From assembly GCA_034440615.1 (NCBI GenBank), contig JAOTOM010004022.1:109501-173500 (forward strand): DNA of 64,000 bases, written 5' to 3'. This DNA comes from Ashinkailepas kermadecensis. Taxonomy: Eukaryota; Arthropoda; Thecostraca; Neolepadidae. Of the stretch, positions 10,303 to 21,451 are shown one piece after another. The notes under the pieces are model-generated. The model was not told where the DNA came from and made no database searches. It saw nothing but the letters and a program-made list of their open reading frames with translations. The first letter of the stretch is position 1. Every line of letters starts with the position of its first letter. Both the position numbers and the translations under genes were made by a program.

Positions 10303-12714
10303 GCAGTCGACACGACAGGCAACGCTGCAGGCGCGCCACCTGGCTCGCGGGACACGGTGACGTGCGCTGGCGTTGCGCGCGCTCGCCAACGCGGCACGAG
10401 CGTTCGTTCGCGTGTGACGAGCGTTCGTTCACGTATCGCGAGTGCTCGTCCACATGGCACGAGCGCTCGTTCGCGCGACACGTGCGCGTCCGTTCTCGTG
10501 ACGCGTCGATTTGGTGCGCGACCGAAACGGCCGTGGATTTGAGCCATGTTTGGCTAAGGCAGTGCCACAAACTGGCAGGAAAAGTGGTCGGGAGGACGGA
10601 CGGGCCGTCGCCTCCCCCCCCACCGGCTGGTAGCTCCGCCCCCGTCGGTTGACAGTCCCGCCCACGGTGGGCGGCCGGTGTCACGTGGTCGGGTCACGCG
10701 AGCTGCCTTCGTGTCCGACTCCGAGTTCCTCCTGACGGGCACAATGCGATGCAATGCGGCCGCGGCCGCCTTCAGCCGCTGTAGGAGAATTGCTGATACT
10801 GCGGCTGACCCGGCTGGATAATTGCTGGCTGCTGTTGGCCCTGGTTGCTGACTGTTGTTCGGATTGTTTGACACGAGTGCCTGGAAATCGGGCCATCACC
10901 GATGGCGATGTTGCTATTCTTTTCGTTGATGTGACAGCAGTGTAATTGATGCGGCCTCGCATTGCGTTATTATCGATAACAATGTATATTTATCGATATT
11001 CGAGGCATTAATGAGTGTTCCTGTGACACGATATCGACTACAAGGTACAGCTTTACGACCACAGGCACATGCAATTCACACGAAATTACATTTTTAGCTA
11101 CTCATCCGTCGGTAGGCTAGTCATTGGTGAAATGTTATTTCGACCAGCCATGCACTTCACCGCCCCGTGGAAGCGCGGGGTGAAGTGCATGGCTTCCACG
11201 TTTAGCGTGGAAGTGCGGCTTCCCAGCGCCTGCATTTTGCTCAGTTTTGGCCAACGATCGAGACTCCACACTGTAGAGTGTGTCACCGTCAACGGTGCAA
11301 ATTGACTCGGTCGCAACTTTGTGCATTAGCTGCTGCAGGTGGCTTTTCAGCGAAGAAAACGCAAACAAATCAGTCCCCATCTTCGCAACGCAGAGAAACC
11401 GATTAGGCTGAGCGATAGTGGCGCCGGCAAGCGGGGAAAACACAGAAACGGGATTCACTCTAATAATGTAACGGAAGCTTGCAAATATCGTGCCATTCAA
11501 CTCAAGCTGTCTTCTCGAGCACAAACATGCTTCATTGTGCCATATTGGCCTTCATTAGATACGAAACTCACAGTTTCATAGTTTGTGGGAAGTGGATGCT
11601 ACATGTATGCCCGGTAGCGGAAAGAAAATGCACATGAAACAGCATTGCGACAAAATGTGCACGCTTAAGTCTAACAACATTCATACCTATGCTCAAATAA
11701 CCTCTAAATTTATAGCACACCGTATACGATACAAGGTAACCGTATTGTATACGACGTTCCTCTCCCCTCCCGGAGGTTGTAGGAGGCAGACAAAGCGAGT
11801 TTCCGATGACGTCTCGGCTCGCCGGCATTTGATGTCGCCCGCCCCGCTCTCCTGCAGCCGGTATGGTGCGAGCGCCGGTGTCCGCTGTCACCACGTGATC
11901 TGTGTGGATGCGGCAGGGAGCGTGACAGTGCAGCTGTGCTGTGTGTAGCTTACTATTTATGAGGAGGGGTAGGTGCGTGGTTCCTGCTATCTCACGAGTC
12001 GACACGAATTCCAGAAGGAAAACTGGACACCTTTTGCTGGGTCAACCATACAAATATGCCTTGAAATGCTGGCAATCAATGCAAACGTCATCAATCATCT
12101 GCGTTATATGGGGAAGAACGCCGAGACTGAAAATCAGCCGAGAGCGGGAAAATCGCAGCTGACAGAAAAGCCAAACATTTCATTAACAAGTTCTCATTGT
12201 TCATCTCAGATGGTTTGCACTGGTTGTCATGCTGCTAAGGATTTACCTGCGGACAGTGTCGCCGACCCAGGAGCTGATCGACCTTGTGACCCATGTTGTT
12301 CGCCCTTACGTCCCAATGTGGCTTTATATGGGACAGCGGTGCTCTTGCTTCGAGGGAGCTAAAGCCGTCTGTCAGAGAACCGATTTCCTCAGAGATCTGC
12401 CCAACACATGCAGGCAGTCTTCCGACGCGTGGTTTGCCGCAATTGATGCTGGTTCCACTCGGAAGATGTCCTGTTGGCGATGTGCGCGGACGGTGACAGG
12501 ATGGTTTGACAGAAGGCTGTCGAAAAGATAACCGAAAGTCGCGCCATCGTGAGTGATGATAGCGATCAGGTGCGCCCCTTCCGTATTCTAAATACAAAGT
12601 TCAACGCACTGAATTGCCATGAGATACTCGACTGGCTCACCGCAGCCATAACCTAGCCTCACGCTTATCAAACAGCTGACGGAGATCGATATCGGTCAAC
12701 TCAAAACACCCACT
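10303..12714. other. Unique sequence with one double hairpin
   Basis: GC-rich to about 10700 (imperfect GAGCGTTCGTTCGCG-like repeats at 10390-10480), then average composition. No exon is supported. The hairpin pair at 11147-11213 is listed separately. Open frames of 120-145 codons near 11568-12362 show no recognised domain. Confidence 0.45.
11147..11213. repeat. Two adjacent perfect or near-perfect hairpins
   Basis: The first hairpin (11147-11193) pairs GCCATGCACTTCACC with GGTGAAGTGCATGGC and extends into GC-rich bases with one bulge. The second (11193-11213) pairs CTTCCACG with CGTGGAAG around TTTAG. The first loop also carries GTGGAAG. A microRNA-type precursor would usually be longer, so function is unknown. 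Confidence 0.8.
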
Positions 12715-12717
12715 CAA

Positions 12718-12797
12718 CGTCAGTACGTACCCACAGCCTTCAACGTCAGGACGTACCCACAGCCTTCAACGTCAGTACGTACCCACCACCCAGTCCA
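12718..12797. repeat. 26-bp tandem repeat, three copies
   Basis: Starts at 12721, 12747 and 12773. The unit contains CAGTACGTACCCACAGCC, with the palindrome GTACGTAC in two of the three copies. Confidence 0.9.
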
Positions 12798-12855
12798 CGC
12801 CCAAGCCGTAGAGCTGGCTGTGCATAATATGTATTACCAAATTTTGCGGCCCGGA

Positions 12856-13083
12856 GACATTCGTAGCTGTCCGCGGGCGTTCATAGGAGCACGTAGACGT
12901 TCGTACGAGTCCGTGGGCGTTCGGAAGGGCTCGTAGACCTTCGTAAGGGTCCGTGCGCTCCCGTAAACTTCGTAAAGATACGTAGAAGTTTACAAGGGTC
13001 AGTAGACGTTCGTAAGGGCCTGAACACGTTCACAAAGGGCCCGTAAATGTTCGTGAGGGCCCGTAAACATTCTTAGGGGCCCA
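12856..13083. repeat. Degenerate repeat around CGTAGACGTTCGTAAGGG
   Basis: Roughly ten diverged copies of a 20- to 26-bp block of the type CGTAxACGTTCGTAAGGGxC. Periodicity is loose, indicating an older array than its neighbours. Confidence 0.75.
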
Positions 13084-13655
13084 ACAATAACCTCGGCGAC
13101 CACAAGCAGTGTTCTTGACCTTTCTATCTTTGATATGGCGATCCCGTAGACGATTGCGTACGGGACCCTGGCGCGGCCGCGACAGGGTCCCGTGGGAGCC
13201 CAAGGAGTGGGCGACCGCCGCCGCATCCCTTGGCCTCGTCTCTGTCAGGCATCGCTCCCCAAGTTCTGATTGTAGCGTCTAGTACATAGCACGAATTGTT
13301 CAATAGCACGCAGTTACTCGGAAAGCCTGTGAATCATGTTGTCTTTATGTATTACATGTGACAAGTGATAATGCACGTATTTTTAGCAAGTCGTAATGCA
13401 GGGAATGCAGACATATGGTAACAATAGTCTGACTATGATGTGGAGAACGCAACGACACCAAATTGATAAACTTTCGTAAGACAATTCAATAGAAAACAAG
13501 CTTCATAAAATGTCGGCGCATGGTGGCAGAACCGTCGCCAATGCTCTTCAGTTTTTCCCGTTCCGCTAGTTGGGAAATATTTTTGCCTACTTTTTCTGGT
13601 GTACTAGAGTCCTTCTCATCCAACACATGAAGTTAGTGGGCGACATTTTTGGCGC
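13084..13655. other. Unique sequence, no gene recognised
   Basis: AT-richer from 13290. No exon, RNA or transposon signal could be supported. Confidence 0.45.
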
Positions 13656-14346
13656 CGTCCTGACCAACACCGGCCGTCCTGACCAACACAGGCCGTCCTG
13701 ACCAACACCGGCCGTCCTGACCAACACCGGCCGTCCTGACCAACACCGGCCGTCCTGATGACCAACACCGTCCGTCCTGACCAACACAGGCCGTCCTGAC
13801 CAACACAGGCCGTCCTGATCAACACCGGCCGTCCTGACCAACACAGGGCGTCCTGACCAACACCGGCCGCCCTGATGACCAACACCGGCCGTCCTGACCA
13901 ACACCGGCCGTCCTGACCAACACCGGCCGTCCTGACCAACACAGGCCGTCCTGACCAACACCGGCCGTCCTGACCAACACAGGGCGTCCTGACCAACACC
14001 GGCCGCCCTGATGACCAACACCGGCCGTCCTGACCAACACCGGCCGTCCTGACCAACACCGGCCGTCCTGACCAACACCGGCCGTCCTGACCAACACAGG
14101 CCGTCCTGACCAACACCGGCCGTCCTGACCAACACCGGCCGTCCTGACCAACACAGGCCGTTCTGACCAACACAGGCCGTTCTGACCAACACCGGCCGTC
14201 CTGACCAACACCGGCCGTCCTGACCAACACAGGCCGTCCTGACCAACACCGGCCGTCCTGACCAACACAGGCCGTTCTGACCAACACCGGCCGTCCTGAC
14301 CAACACAGGCCGTTTTGACCAACACCGGCCGTCCTGATCAACACCC
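13656..14346. repeat. 19-bp minisatellite CCTGACCAACACCGGCCGT
   Basis: About 36 copies. Variants carry CACAGGCCGT or an inserted ATGAC (at 13757, 13873 and 14010). The core contains the palindrome CGGCCG. The three minus-strand open frames are phase-shifted readings of one stop-free unit. Confidence 0.97.
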
Positions 14347-14700
14347 CCACCGTGTCCGACATCCTCTGACATGGCCGACACCCAATGCCAAGCGGACTTT
14401 GCAGAGTTCAGCTATCAGAGCTGATAGTTGAATCGGATCACAGCTCTGTAATCCTCGGCCGCAATCAGCACCCTCGCTGCAGCGGGCGCCGCTACCATAG
14501 CCAGCATCCCCCTGCTGTTGCCAGCATCTCTTTGTAACCAGCGCCCCTGTTATGGCCACCGCCCTATTCGAGCCATCACCTCCCGCTCCAGCCAAAACTC
14601 CTGCTTTTGCCAGCATCTCCGTTGTAACTACCACCCCTGCTACGTTCAGAGCCCTTGCTATGACCAGCACCTTCGCTGTCACCAGCGCCCCTGTCACAGC
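14347..14700. other. Unique sequence between two arrays
   Basis: Decayed GCTATGACCAGC-like blocks toward 14700 look like eroded copies of the following 36-bp unit. No gene. Confidence 0.5.
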
Positions 14701-15237
14701 CAGAATCCCTGCTATGACCACCACCCCTGCCGCGGCCAGAATCCCTGCTATGGCCACCAGGCCTGCCGCGGCCAGAATCCCTGCTATGGCCACCAGCCCT
14801 GCCGCGGCCAGAATCCCTGCTATGGCCACCAGGCCTGCCGCGGCCAGAATCCCTGCTATGGCCACCAGGCCTGCCGCGGCCAGAATCCCTGCTATGGCCA
14901 CCACCCCTGCCGCGGCCAGAATCCCTGCTATGGCCACCAGCCCTGCCGCGGCCAGAATCCCTGCTATGACCACCAGGCCTGCCGCGGCCAGAATCCCTGC
15001 TATGGCCACCAGCCCTGCCGCGGCCAGAATCCCTGCTATGACCACCAGGCCTGCCGCGGCCAGAATCCCTGCTATGGCCACCACCCCTGCCGCGGCCAGA
15101 ATCCCTGCTATGGCCACCACCCCTGCCGCGGCCAGAATCCCTGCTATGGCCACCAGGCCTGCCGCGGCCAGAATCCCTGCTATGACCACCAGGCCTGCCG
15201 CGGCCAGAATCCCTGCTATGGCCACCAGCCCTGCCGC
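14701..15237. repeat. 36-bp minisatellite
   Basis: About 15 copies of a 36-bp unit beginning CAGAATCCCTGCTATGGCC and containing CTGCCGCGGCC with the palindrome GCCGCGGC. The unit is a multiple of three, so each open frame is a 12-residue peptide repeat (for example AMATRPAAARIP). Several frames on both strands are open, which argues against coding. Confidence 0.96.
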
Positions 15238-15584
15238 AGTGAGCCTTCTCTGCCATCACCAACAGTGCCGTCCGCTGTCAAGCGGTTGGTTGGGCATAAC
15301 TGGCCGTGACAGGAGACAAATGCCGGCTATTGCCGCCGCTCTGTTGAAAACCATTGTGATGACGAGACGGACTGATGCCCGCCACCCTGCACCACGAGGC
15401 CCTGCCGAGTGCACGTTTGGTGAGCGCACACTGTGGCCTGTTTGTACTGGCTGCACCTCTGGAGTGGAATGTGCCGGTCGTCAAACAAAACTGAGCGCGT
15501 GTTGACTCTGTTTGACACGAGCTTCTCTGAATGGCTTGATAGCCAGGCGCCGTCCGGCTCGTCGACGAATGCGAATGCCATATA
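15238..15584. other. Unique sequence, no gene recognised
   Basis: Open frames on both strands lack recognisable domains. No repeat structure. Confidence 0.45.
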
Positions 15585-15695
15585 TGTGCAGGTGCATCAC
15601 GCAGGCGGTCCGTTTCGTGGAGGATGTGAACAGACGTGACGTGCGATTTCATGCGGATCAGGAGTGAACTGAAAATGCCTCGCGTGCCTTTGGTA
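15585..15695 (+). repeat. Dispersed duplicate, copy 1 (uninterrupted)
   Basis: About 110 bp resembling 16271-16370. Shared blocks include GTGCAGGTGCA, CCGTTTCG, GGAGG, and TCGCGTGCCTTTG. Here GTGCAGGTGCATCACG is continuous, which makes this a paralogous empty site for the hAT-like element that splits copy 2. Confidence 0.7.
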
Positions 15696-16061
15696 TGTGC
15701 CTCCAGTTCCACACAACCACTGCCAGTTTGATCTGGAGATTGTGTGGCTGACTGATGCCATCCGGTGCCCGTGATGAGCCTGCCGCCGACTCAACAGAAA
15801 ACGTGCAAGGCGATTGCAGGTGGATCGCTGAAATCGCGCCCCTGGTCGTGGCACGCGATGGTGCTGTTCACCTCGGTGGCGATGACGGTGCTGTTCGCCT
15901 CGGTGCTCGCGCGGCTGGCCCAGGTGGTCGTCTACGAATGCGAGTTGCTTGGGCTCGCCGCTGTACGTTTATTATGGGGTCTGACCTGGAAGACCTGTCA
16001 ACGACGACCCACGATCGGGAGTCCACTTGATGTCCTCAGTGTTTACCACATGTCATTTATG
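15696..16061. other. Unique sequence between the duplicated copies
   Basis: Two overlapping plus-strand open frames (about 91 and 112 codons) lack recognised motifs. No gene is called. Confidence 0.4.
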
Positions 16062-16069
16062 TGCAGGTG

Positions 16070-16268
16070 CAAAGGCGTAGTCAAGGGCCCGCACCCCGCA
16101 TAGCACCCAAAAACACATTAGATCAAACGAGGCATCTTGAGATTTTCACCACGCAAAACCCTAAATTTTGGGTGCGCATCGCGCGCCGGAAACTTTTCCT
16201 TTTTCATCACTTTTTTTTTGGGGGGGGTGTCGGGCTCCCCCAATATAAACATTCTGGCTGCGCCACTG
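16070..16268 (+). mobile_element. Non-autonomous hAT-like MITE, 199 bp
   Basis: The left end reads CAAAGGCGTAGTCAAGG. The reverse complement of the right end reads CAGTGGCGCAGCCAGAA, so the ends are imperfect terminal inverted repeats beginning with CA. The flanking 8-bp sequences TGCAGGTG (16062-16069) and GGCAGGTG (16269-16276) match at 7 of 8 positions, as for an aged 8-bp hAT target-site duplication. A T/G-run lies inside (16206-16228). There is no transposase, so it would have needed one in trans. The related segment at 15585 lacks the insertion. Family assignment rests on TSD length and terminal sequence. Confidence 0.72.
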
Positions 16269-16270
16269 GG

Positions 16271-16370
16271 CAGGTGCACCACGTACGCTATCCGTTTCGA
16301 GGAGGGTGTGCACGGATGAAGCGTGCAATTTGGTGCAGATAAGATTTGACCGAAGATGCGTCGCGTGCCT
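16271..16370 (+). repeat. Dispersed duplicate, copy 2 (split by MITE)
   Basis: Right-hand part of the segment related to 15585-15695, sharing CAGGTGCA, ATCCGTTTCG/GTCCGTTTCG and TCGCGTGCCTTTG. Its left part lies just upstream of the MITE, ending ATTTATGTGCAGGTG. Confidence 0.65.
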
Positions 16371-17623
16371 TTGTCATCTGCGCTGCCGTGTGACCGCGAC
16401 CAGCCTGGTGTCGAGGATGAGTGCATGCAGCGCCTGGAAGTATACCTCTGCTGCTACAGTGCGTCCTCCAACAGTTGTGTTGCCCCAGCTGTGTTGTGCA
16501 GGACTGTGATCACGTCTCTCCACATTCAGGCATCAGTTCTGTGTCTATTGCAAGTGGACACACACTTAACAGCCGTATTCGCAGAAATAGGACTTTGACG
16601 CCGATAAGGATAACACGTTGATTTATCGGGAAATCATGATGGGGTGAGACTTCATTAGTTGCTTGCGTTGCCTATGTTATATATTAATATTGGGATATTA
16701 TGATGGGGTAGCGTGACTTTAGTTCCACGCGCTGCAGTGCTATGTTCATAATTAATGACAGACAGGCAATTTGATTAGAATTAGATTAATTAGTTAGATT
16801 CAGAATTATAATAATTAACAATAATAATTAGAAACAACAATTATATAAAAAAACGATAATTAGAAAGGCAATTTGGTGAATTGGTTATGAATGATGGGTG
16901 AAAATTGATTGTGTTCATTTAAGACAAATTGAGATTGAACTGGCATACTGGAAGCCCGGGTGGCGGGCCAAGAGAGGGGAGGGGCGAATGTCCCGCGTCC
17001 AAAATTTGCAGGGAAGACATGTTTTTTCCTCCCCAAGATTATCTGATGGGGATCTTTTCACATTCAGGAGAAATTGAGGACACAATATAAATAATCGGAA
17101 AACATGAAGATAAAGCATCCTGTTGCACCAAGTAGGTATCCTGGTCTTCATCCCAGCTCCAGATGCCCAGGTCCATTTTTAGTTCCTGTTTAGTTTTAGC
17201 CTCCATTTGGTAATATCTCATCATCCAATGTAGAGGCCTCCTGTTCCACTCATTGGGTCTCTGCGTCAACCGTAAGGCTTCCAGTCGCAACCAGGGCCAG
17301 TAGCGTACCCGTGCTCCGTGGTTTTTGCCCACACTAAAGCGGATTTATCAAAAGTTGTGTGCATCCGGGCAGTTTGTTTTGACGGAACTTCATTTATTCT
17401 CTTCATAAACTTGATAGGTAGTCAAAAGCTATCATGATCTTTAACCGAAGAAATCGCACTGATGTGCAGATATAAATGCTAGTCACTACCAAGAGGCGGC
17501 ATTACCTCGGCAAATACACGCAGCCTCGCGACACTGCATGCTTATCTACTCCCTGCTCCGTGAGGCCTTATCTACTCCCTGCCCCGTGAGGCCGCGCCGA
17601 CTTTGGCACGCGGTGCGCTGCTA
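16371..17623. other. Unique, partly AT-rich sequence
   Basis: AT-rich at 16620-16920 with ATTAATTAG-like simple sequence. An open frame on the minus strand (17039-17332) has no recognised family. No other feature. Confidence 0.45.
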
Positions 17624-17664
17624 ATGCCGTCCGTGTGCCTGACGAAATGCTCTGCCGTGTTCCA
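17624..17664 (+). CDS. Weak candidate short exon ending at a consensus donor
   Basis: An ATG at 17624 opens 13 codons plus two bases ending CCAG, followed by GTAAGT at 17665-17670, a consensus splice donor. A second donor-like CAGGTGAG lies near 18017 and a CRE palindrome TGACGTCA at 17720-17727. No downstream exon was identified, so this may be chance. Confidence 0.15.
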
Positions 17665-17670
17665 GGTAAG

Positions 17671-18055
17671 TACCGGCTGCGACGGCGGCAAATCGGATCG
17701 GCGGTCGGCACGGAATCTCTGACGTCACATGGAGCGCGCCACCGCCGCAGCCGTAATCCCCGCGAGTCAGATCCGCCACCGGGGTCAGTACGGAATGCAC
17801 AGGTTTCGCCACCCCCCCCATCCGAGACGCGGGTGTGCTTCTCCCGTAGGCGAGATCGGTGGCGAGGTGTTCGACGACGCGCCGAGCGGCGAATGCAGCG
17901 GTTCGTCGTCGTGCGGATGTCGTCGTCGTTGCGGAAGAATCGCCCGCAACAGCGGACCCCAGGCGTACTCGGAGGCATGGTGGCAAGTGTGGCGGTCGCT
18001 GCGACTCCATACAGCAGGTGAGATGTGGTGGTCGTGTGGTGTTGCCGGTCGTACG
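17671..18055. other. CpG-rich patch, possible regulatory region
   Basis: GC- and CpG-rich, with TGACGTCA at 17720-17727. Overlapping open frames exist on both strands, none recognised. It could be a promoter island; the sequence does not settle direction. Confidence 0.3.
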
Positions 18056-18426
18056 TCGTACACACTGCGGTACCGTACACTACCGTACCGTACGTACTGC
18101 GGTACCGTGCACTACCGTACCGTACACACTACTGTACACTACCGCACCGTATACTACCGCACCGTACCGTAAAATACCGTGCCGTACACTATCGTACCGT
18201 ACACTACCGTATCGTACCGTACGCATTGCCGTACCGTACACATTGCCGTACCGTACACTACCGCACCATACACTACCATACCGTACACACTACCGTACCG
18301 TACACCACCGCACCATACACTACCGTACCGTATACTACTGCACCGTATGCTACCTTCTGAACACACTGCCGTACCGTACACTACCGTACCGTACACTTCC
18401 GTACAATACACTACCGTACCGTACAC
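18056..18426. repeat. Minisatellite of CCGTACACTA units
   Basis: About 35 short units of the CCGTACACTA / CCGTACCGTA type, 10-15 bp apart. GTAC palindromes occur in most units. The tyrosine-rich frames (RTVHYRTVRT) are artefacts. Confidence 0.95.
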
Positions 18427-18546
18427 GTGCACCTACATTTATGCAGGCCTGTCAGTGCCAACGCTCTTCGTGTGGTCATCGACAATGCATTGTGCAGGCT
18501 CGCTGCATGGATAATGGCCACGTTCTATGACGGGCCAGCGCACTAT
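18427..18546. repeat. Left remnant of the 98-bp minisatellite
   Basis: From about 18510, GGATAATGGCCACGTTCTATG and GGCCAGCGCACTATG match the 98-bp unit at 21569 onward. This part was separated from the main array by the LINE insertion. The first 80 bases are unique. Confidence 0.8.
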
Positions 18547-18557
18547 GACTCGTGACC
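18547..18557 (+). repeat. Target-site duplication, left copy
   Basis: GACTCGTGACC, identical to 21452-21462, flanks the LINE insertion. Confidence 0.85.
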
Positions 18558-18561
18558 AGAC

Positions 18562-19677
18562 AACATACACTATTCATTCTTCAAGCACCTCCCAACACAA
18601 GCACTACAAACATTACTGGACACCTACAACACCGCATGGACAACACATACATACCCACAATCTTGGCTACACGCTCTGCTCATTCCTATTCCAAAACCAA
18701 ACACAGACCGAACCCTATGCGACTCCTACCGCCCTATCGCACTAACCACCTGTTTTCACAAACTCTTTGAACGCCTTGTCAAAAAACGCTTCCTCTACAT
18801 TATTCAAACACAAAAACTAATCTCTCCTATACAATCAGGCTTTCTCCCTAACCGCTCCTGTCTTGACAACCTCACCTACCTCACCACTCACATCCAGGAA
18901 GCGGCGGCAAAGAAACTTACCACCGTCGCCGTCTTCCTGGATCTCAAACAAGCCTATGACACTATCAACATCACAGCACTCTTACAGCACCTATACAACC
19001 TAGACATACAAGGAAGACTACTACACTACCTACATTTGTACTTACTAAGCGGATCATTTCAAGTAAAAATTGGGCCCCACACATCAGACATTAAATTCCC
19101 CACGACCGGCTTAATGCAAGGCTCCGTTCTAAGTCCCCTTCTCTTCATCCTAGGCCTAAACTCACTCATCACTGACAATTTTCCGACCAAAATAGCAATT
19201 TACGCAGATGACATAGTAATCTGGACATCACATGAAACACCCAACAACGCATTAGGAACACTACAAAGAGCACTATCAGAACTACACAACAAACTAGCCT
19301 TACTTAACTTACACATAGCACCACACAAATCGAAATGCATGCTATTTGGCTACACTTGATACACAAACTTACAACCACTAAAAATAGACTACACACCCAT
19401 ACCATTTGTAACCACAACAAAATTCCTAGGTATCACATTAGACCCACGACTTACCTTTCGGCCACACATCTTAGACATCTACAAACGCGCATCAAAACGA
19501 ATAAACCTACTCCGAGCACATTCTGGCACAAACTGGGGATCCGATCGAAACACACTTCTAACTCTCTACAAATCACTCATTCGGCCAATTTTGGAATACG
19601 GATCCCCACTCTTCGAAAACGCAGCGAAATCAAACCTCCACCTACTAGACACACTACAACACCAATGCCTAAAATAG
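18562..19677 (+). pseudogene. Reverse transcriptase domain, broken
   Basis: Reading in one frame shows the ordered RT blocks: PIPKP and YRPIAL near 18700, QSGFLPNRS near 18835, the catalytic FLDLKQAYD near 18940, GLMQGSVLSPLLF near 19115, and the catalytic YADD near 19200. KFLGITLD and RPILEYGSPLF follow in the connector. The frame is interrupted by TGA at 19357-19359 and closed by TAG at 19675-19677, with the expected reading moving to another frame around 19670. The N-terminal fingers are missing because of 5' truncation. The enzyme would have copied its own RNA at nicked target DNA. Confidence 0.9.
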
Positions 19678-20382
19678 CTACCGGAGCATATATCACTACA
19701 CCTTATCTTGCACTGCACAATGCACATATACAACCACATACCAGAACTCAAACACAGACGCACAGAAGCACTACTTAGATATCACTACAAAACACAACTC
19801 GTCAAACACCACCCATGCACTGAAGCACTCAAAATCCGCACCAAACGCAGACACTTACTCATGAACGCACCACGACTTAAAACCACAATAGGATCTCGCA
19901 TACACCAACACGCAAATAGTCTACAAATCACACTCCCCACAGCACAACCACTCTCACCACCCACAGCATGGTGGAAACACCAAACACCCACAACACACTT
20001 CCTCATAGACAAACCGAAACACACATACACAGACGCAGAAATACAACAACTCTTCCTACAATTCTCATCACAATATGCAAATCACAACATCATCTACACA
20101 GACGGATCCAAATCACATACACAGCAGACGGGCACAGCGGCGGTGCTGTATCCCAATACAGCACCGCCCCGAGTCATCTTACGTGCCCGTCTGCACGACA
20201 CAGCATCCACATACACAGCAGAACTCTACGCAATCTTCTCGGCATACTCCACCATCTATAACACACAAATGGAACACAACATCATAGCCACAGACGCAAA
20301 ATCAGCACTACAAAGCATAACACCATACACCAAATTCAAACACCCACTCATTCCCAAAATACTCTACATACATAAAAAAAAC
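19678..20382 (+). pseudogene. LINE connector and RNase H domain, broken
   Basis: After a second frame change near 19740 the frame of the RT resumes. RNase H begins near 20088 with IIYTDGSK, then AELYAI and ATDAKSAL, covering the acidic active-site residues D, E and D. The frame breaks in an A8 run at 20374-20381. RNase H would have removed the RNA strand during reverse transcription. A 71-bp nested inverted repeat (20124-20194) lies inside this domain. Confidence 0.88.
20124..20194. repeat. Nested perfect inverted repeat inside RNase H
   Basis: Outer arms GCAGACGGGCAC (20124-20135) and GTGCCCGTCTGC (20183-20194) pair perfectly over 12 bp. Inner arms GGCGGTGCTGTAT (20139-20151) and its complement (20156-20168) pair over 13 bp around four bases. 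The block is GC-rich in an otherwise AC-rich element. Confidence 0.9.
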
Positions 20383-20939
20383 TAAACATCCAACAACGCC
20401 CACTACTTCTCTGGATCCCAAGCCACACAAACATACTCGGTAATGAACACGCAGACACAGAAGCAAACCTAGCCACAACACTACAACAAACCACGCAATG
20501 CCCATACTCAAAATCAGATTACTACCCCACAATACGCCAAGCCCTCAACAAACACATACAACAAACCTGGGACACAACAATAACACAGCTCCACGAAATA
20601 CACCCCAAACACGAACAATGGCACTCCATCAACCAACACACCAGACAAAAAGAACGTACACTAACACGCATACGAACAGGACACACAGCACTCACACACT
20701 CCTACCTCATCCTACGACAACAGCGACCACAATGCACAACATGTCACCGAATACTCACAATCAAACACATACTCATTTACTGCACCAAATACAACCACCA
20801 AAGACAACATATCACCAACTATTGCGCCACACACAACATCCCACTAAACCTCACTACTCTCCTCAACGACGAACATCCAGCACTACACGAACATGTCTTC
20901 CACTTTCTCTCTATCACACGCATACTAGAACAACTGTGA
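20382..20939 (+). pseudogene. RNase H end and C-terminal zinc finger of the LINE
   Basis: Continuing in the next frame, WIPSHTNILGNEHADTEA is the last RNase H block, with the conserved H and D. RIRTGHTALTHSYL is typical of I/Jockey-type elements and precedes a finger with two cysteines two residues apart (20733-20746), then H and C by about 20782. TGA at 20937-20939 is the likely natural stop. Confidence 0.88.
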
Positions 20940-21451
20940 AAAAAAAATGAAATGAAATGAAATGAAAACAAAAAGATATGTTACAAAAAGAGGGAACAAA
21001 AAAATGAACAAAATAGCCCAAAAAACGAAAAACATGACACTGATTAAAAAGAACAAGAAAAGAAAAACAAAAATATACCCCAAAGCCAATGTTCTTGCAA
21101 TGTTACTCAACCAAGGCGATGACCCAACCCCAAACCCCCACTACACCCCGTACCCCAACTTGGCACCGTCCGGACTGGCAACTCTTCTCAACCGCATCAT
21201 CTTCAGACTCCGACCAACTCTACTATACTTCTGCTCAACCCAGCTCTACTCAGCACACTCCAAGAATCTACTTCGACACTGCTCAACAAATCAACACCCT
21301 CTTCCACCCCTCGACTAATCCTCCTACCATGCCCCTCACCCCTTTACATCTCTTAACACTAACACAACAACAAAATAAACGGAAACAGCCGATATCACCA
21401 CACGGTGGCAGGCTGGCAAAATTAAACACACACACACACACACACACACAC
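20940..21451 (+). other. LINE 3' untranslated region
   Basis: A-rich start with (ATGAA)n, AC-rich body, then CAGCCGATATC and CGGTGGCAGGCTGG at about 21388-21416, ending in a 28-bp CA repeat. The two conserved blocks recur at about 36644-36676. Confidence 0.75.

Larger units (their letters stand above)
18558..21451 (+). mobile_element. 5'-truncated LINE with RT, RNase H and C-terminal finger
   Basis: A 2.9-kb AC-rich non-LTR retrotransposon bounded by exact 11-bp direct repeats GACTCGTGACC. It begins inside the reverse transcriptase domain, so endonuclease and ORF1 are missing; 5' truncation is usual for LINEs. Coding order is RT, connector, RNase H, CxxC-H-C finger, which is the layout of I/Jockey-group elements that carry RNase H. 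The 3' untranslated part starts with an A-rich ATGAA repeat (20940-20965) and ends in (CA)n at 21424-21451. Premature stops and frame changes make it inactive. The host sequence on both sides is the 98-bp minisatellite. Confidence 0.9.

Noticed and set aside
8669..10684. Open frames of 509-671 codons on both strands
   Set aside because: All six frames are open because the 46-bp unit lacks stop triplets on both strands and its period is not a multiple of three. The peptides are pure repeat translations without domains.
13587..15505. Repeat proteins VGQDGRCWSG, AMATRPAAARIP and HSRDSGRGRPGG
   Set aside because: Translations of the 19- and 36-bp arrays, open on both strands or in several frames.
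17039..17332. Minus-strand open frame as an exon
   Set aside because: No match to a family I know, and no clear splice borders.
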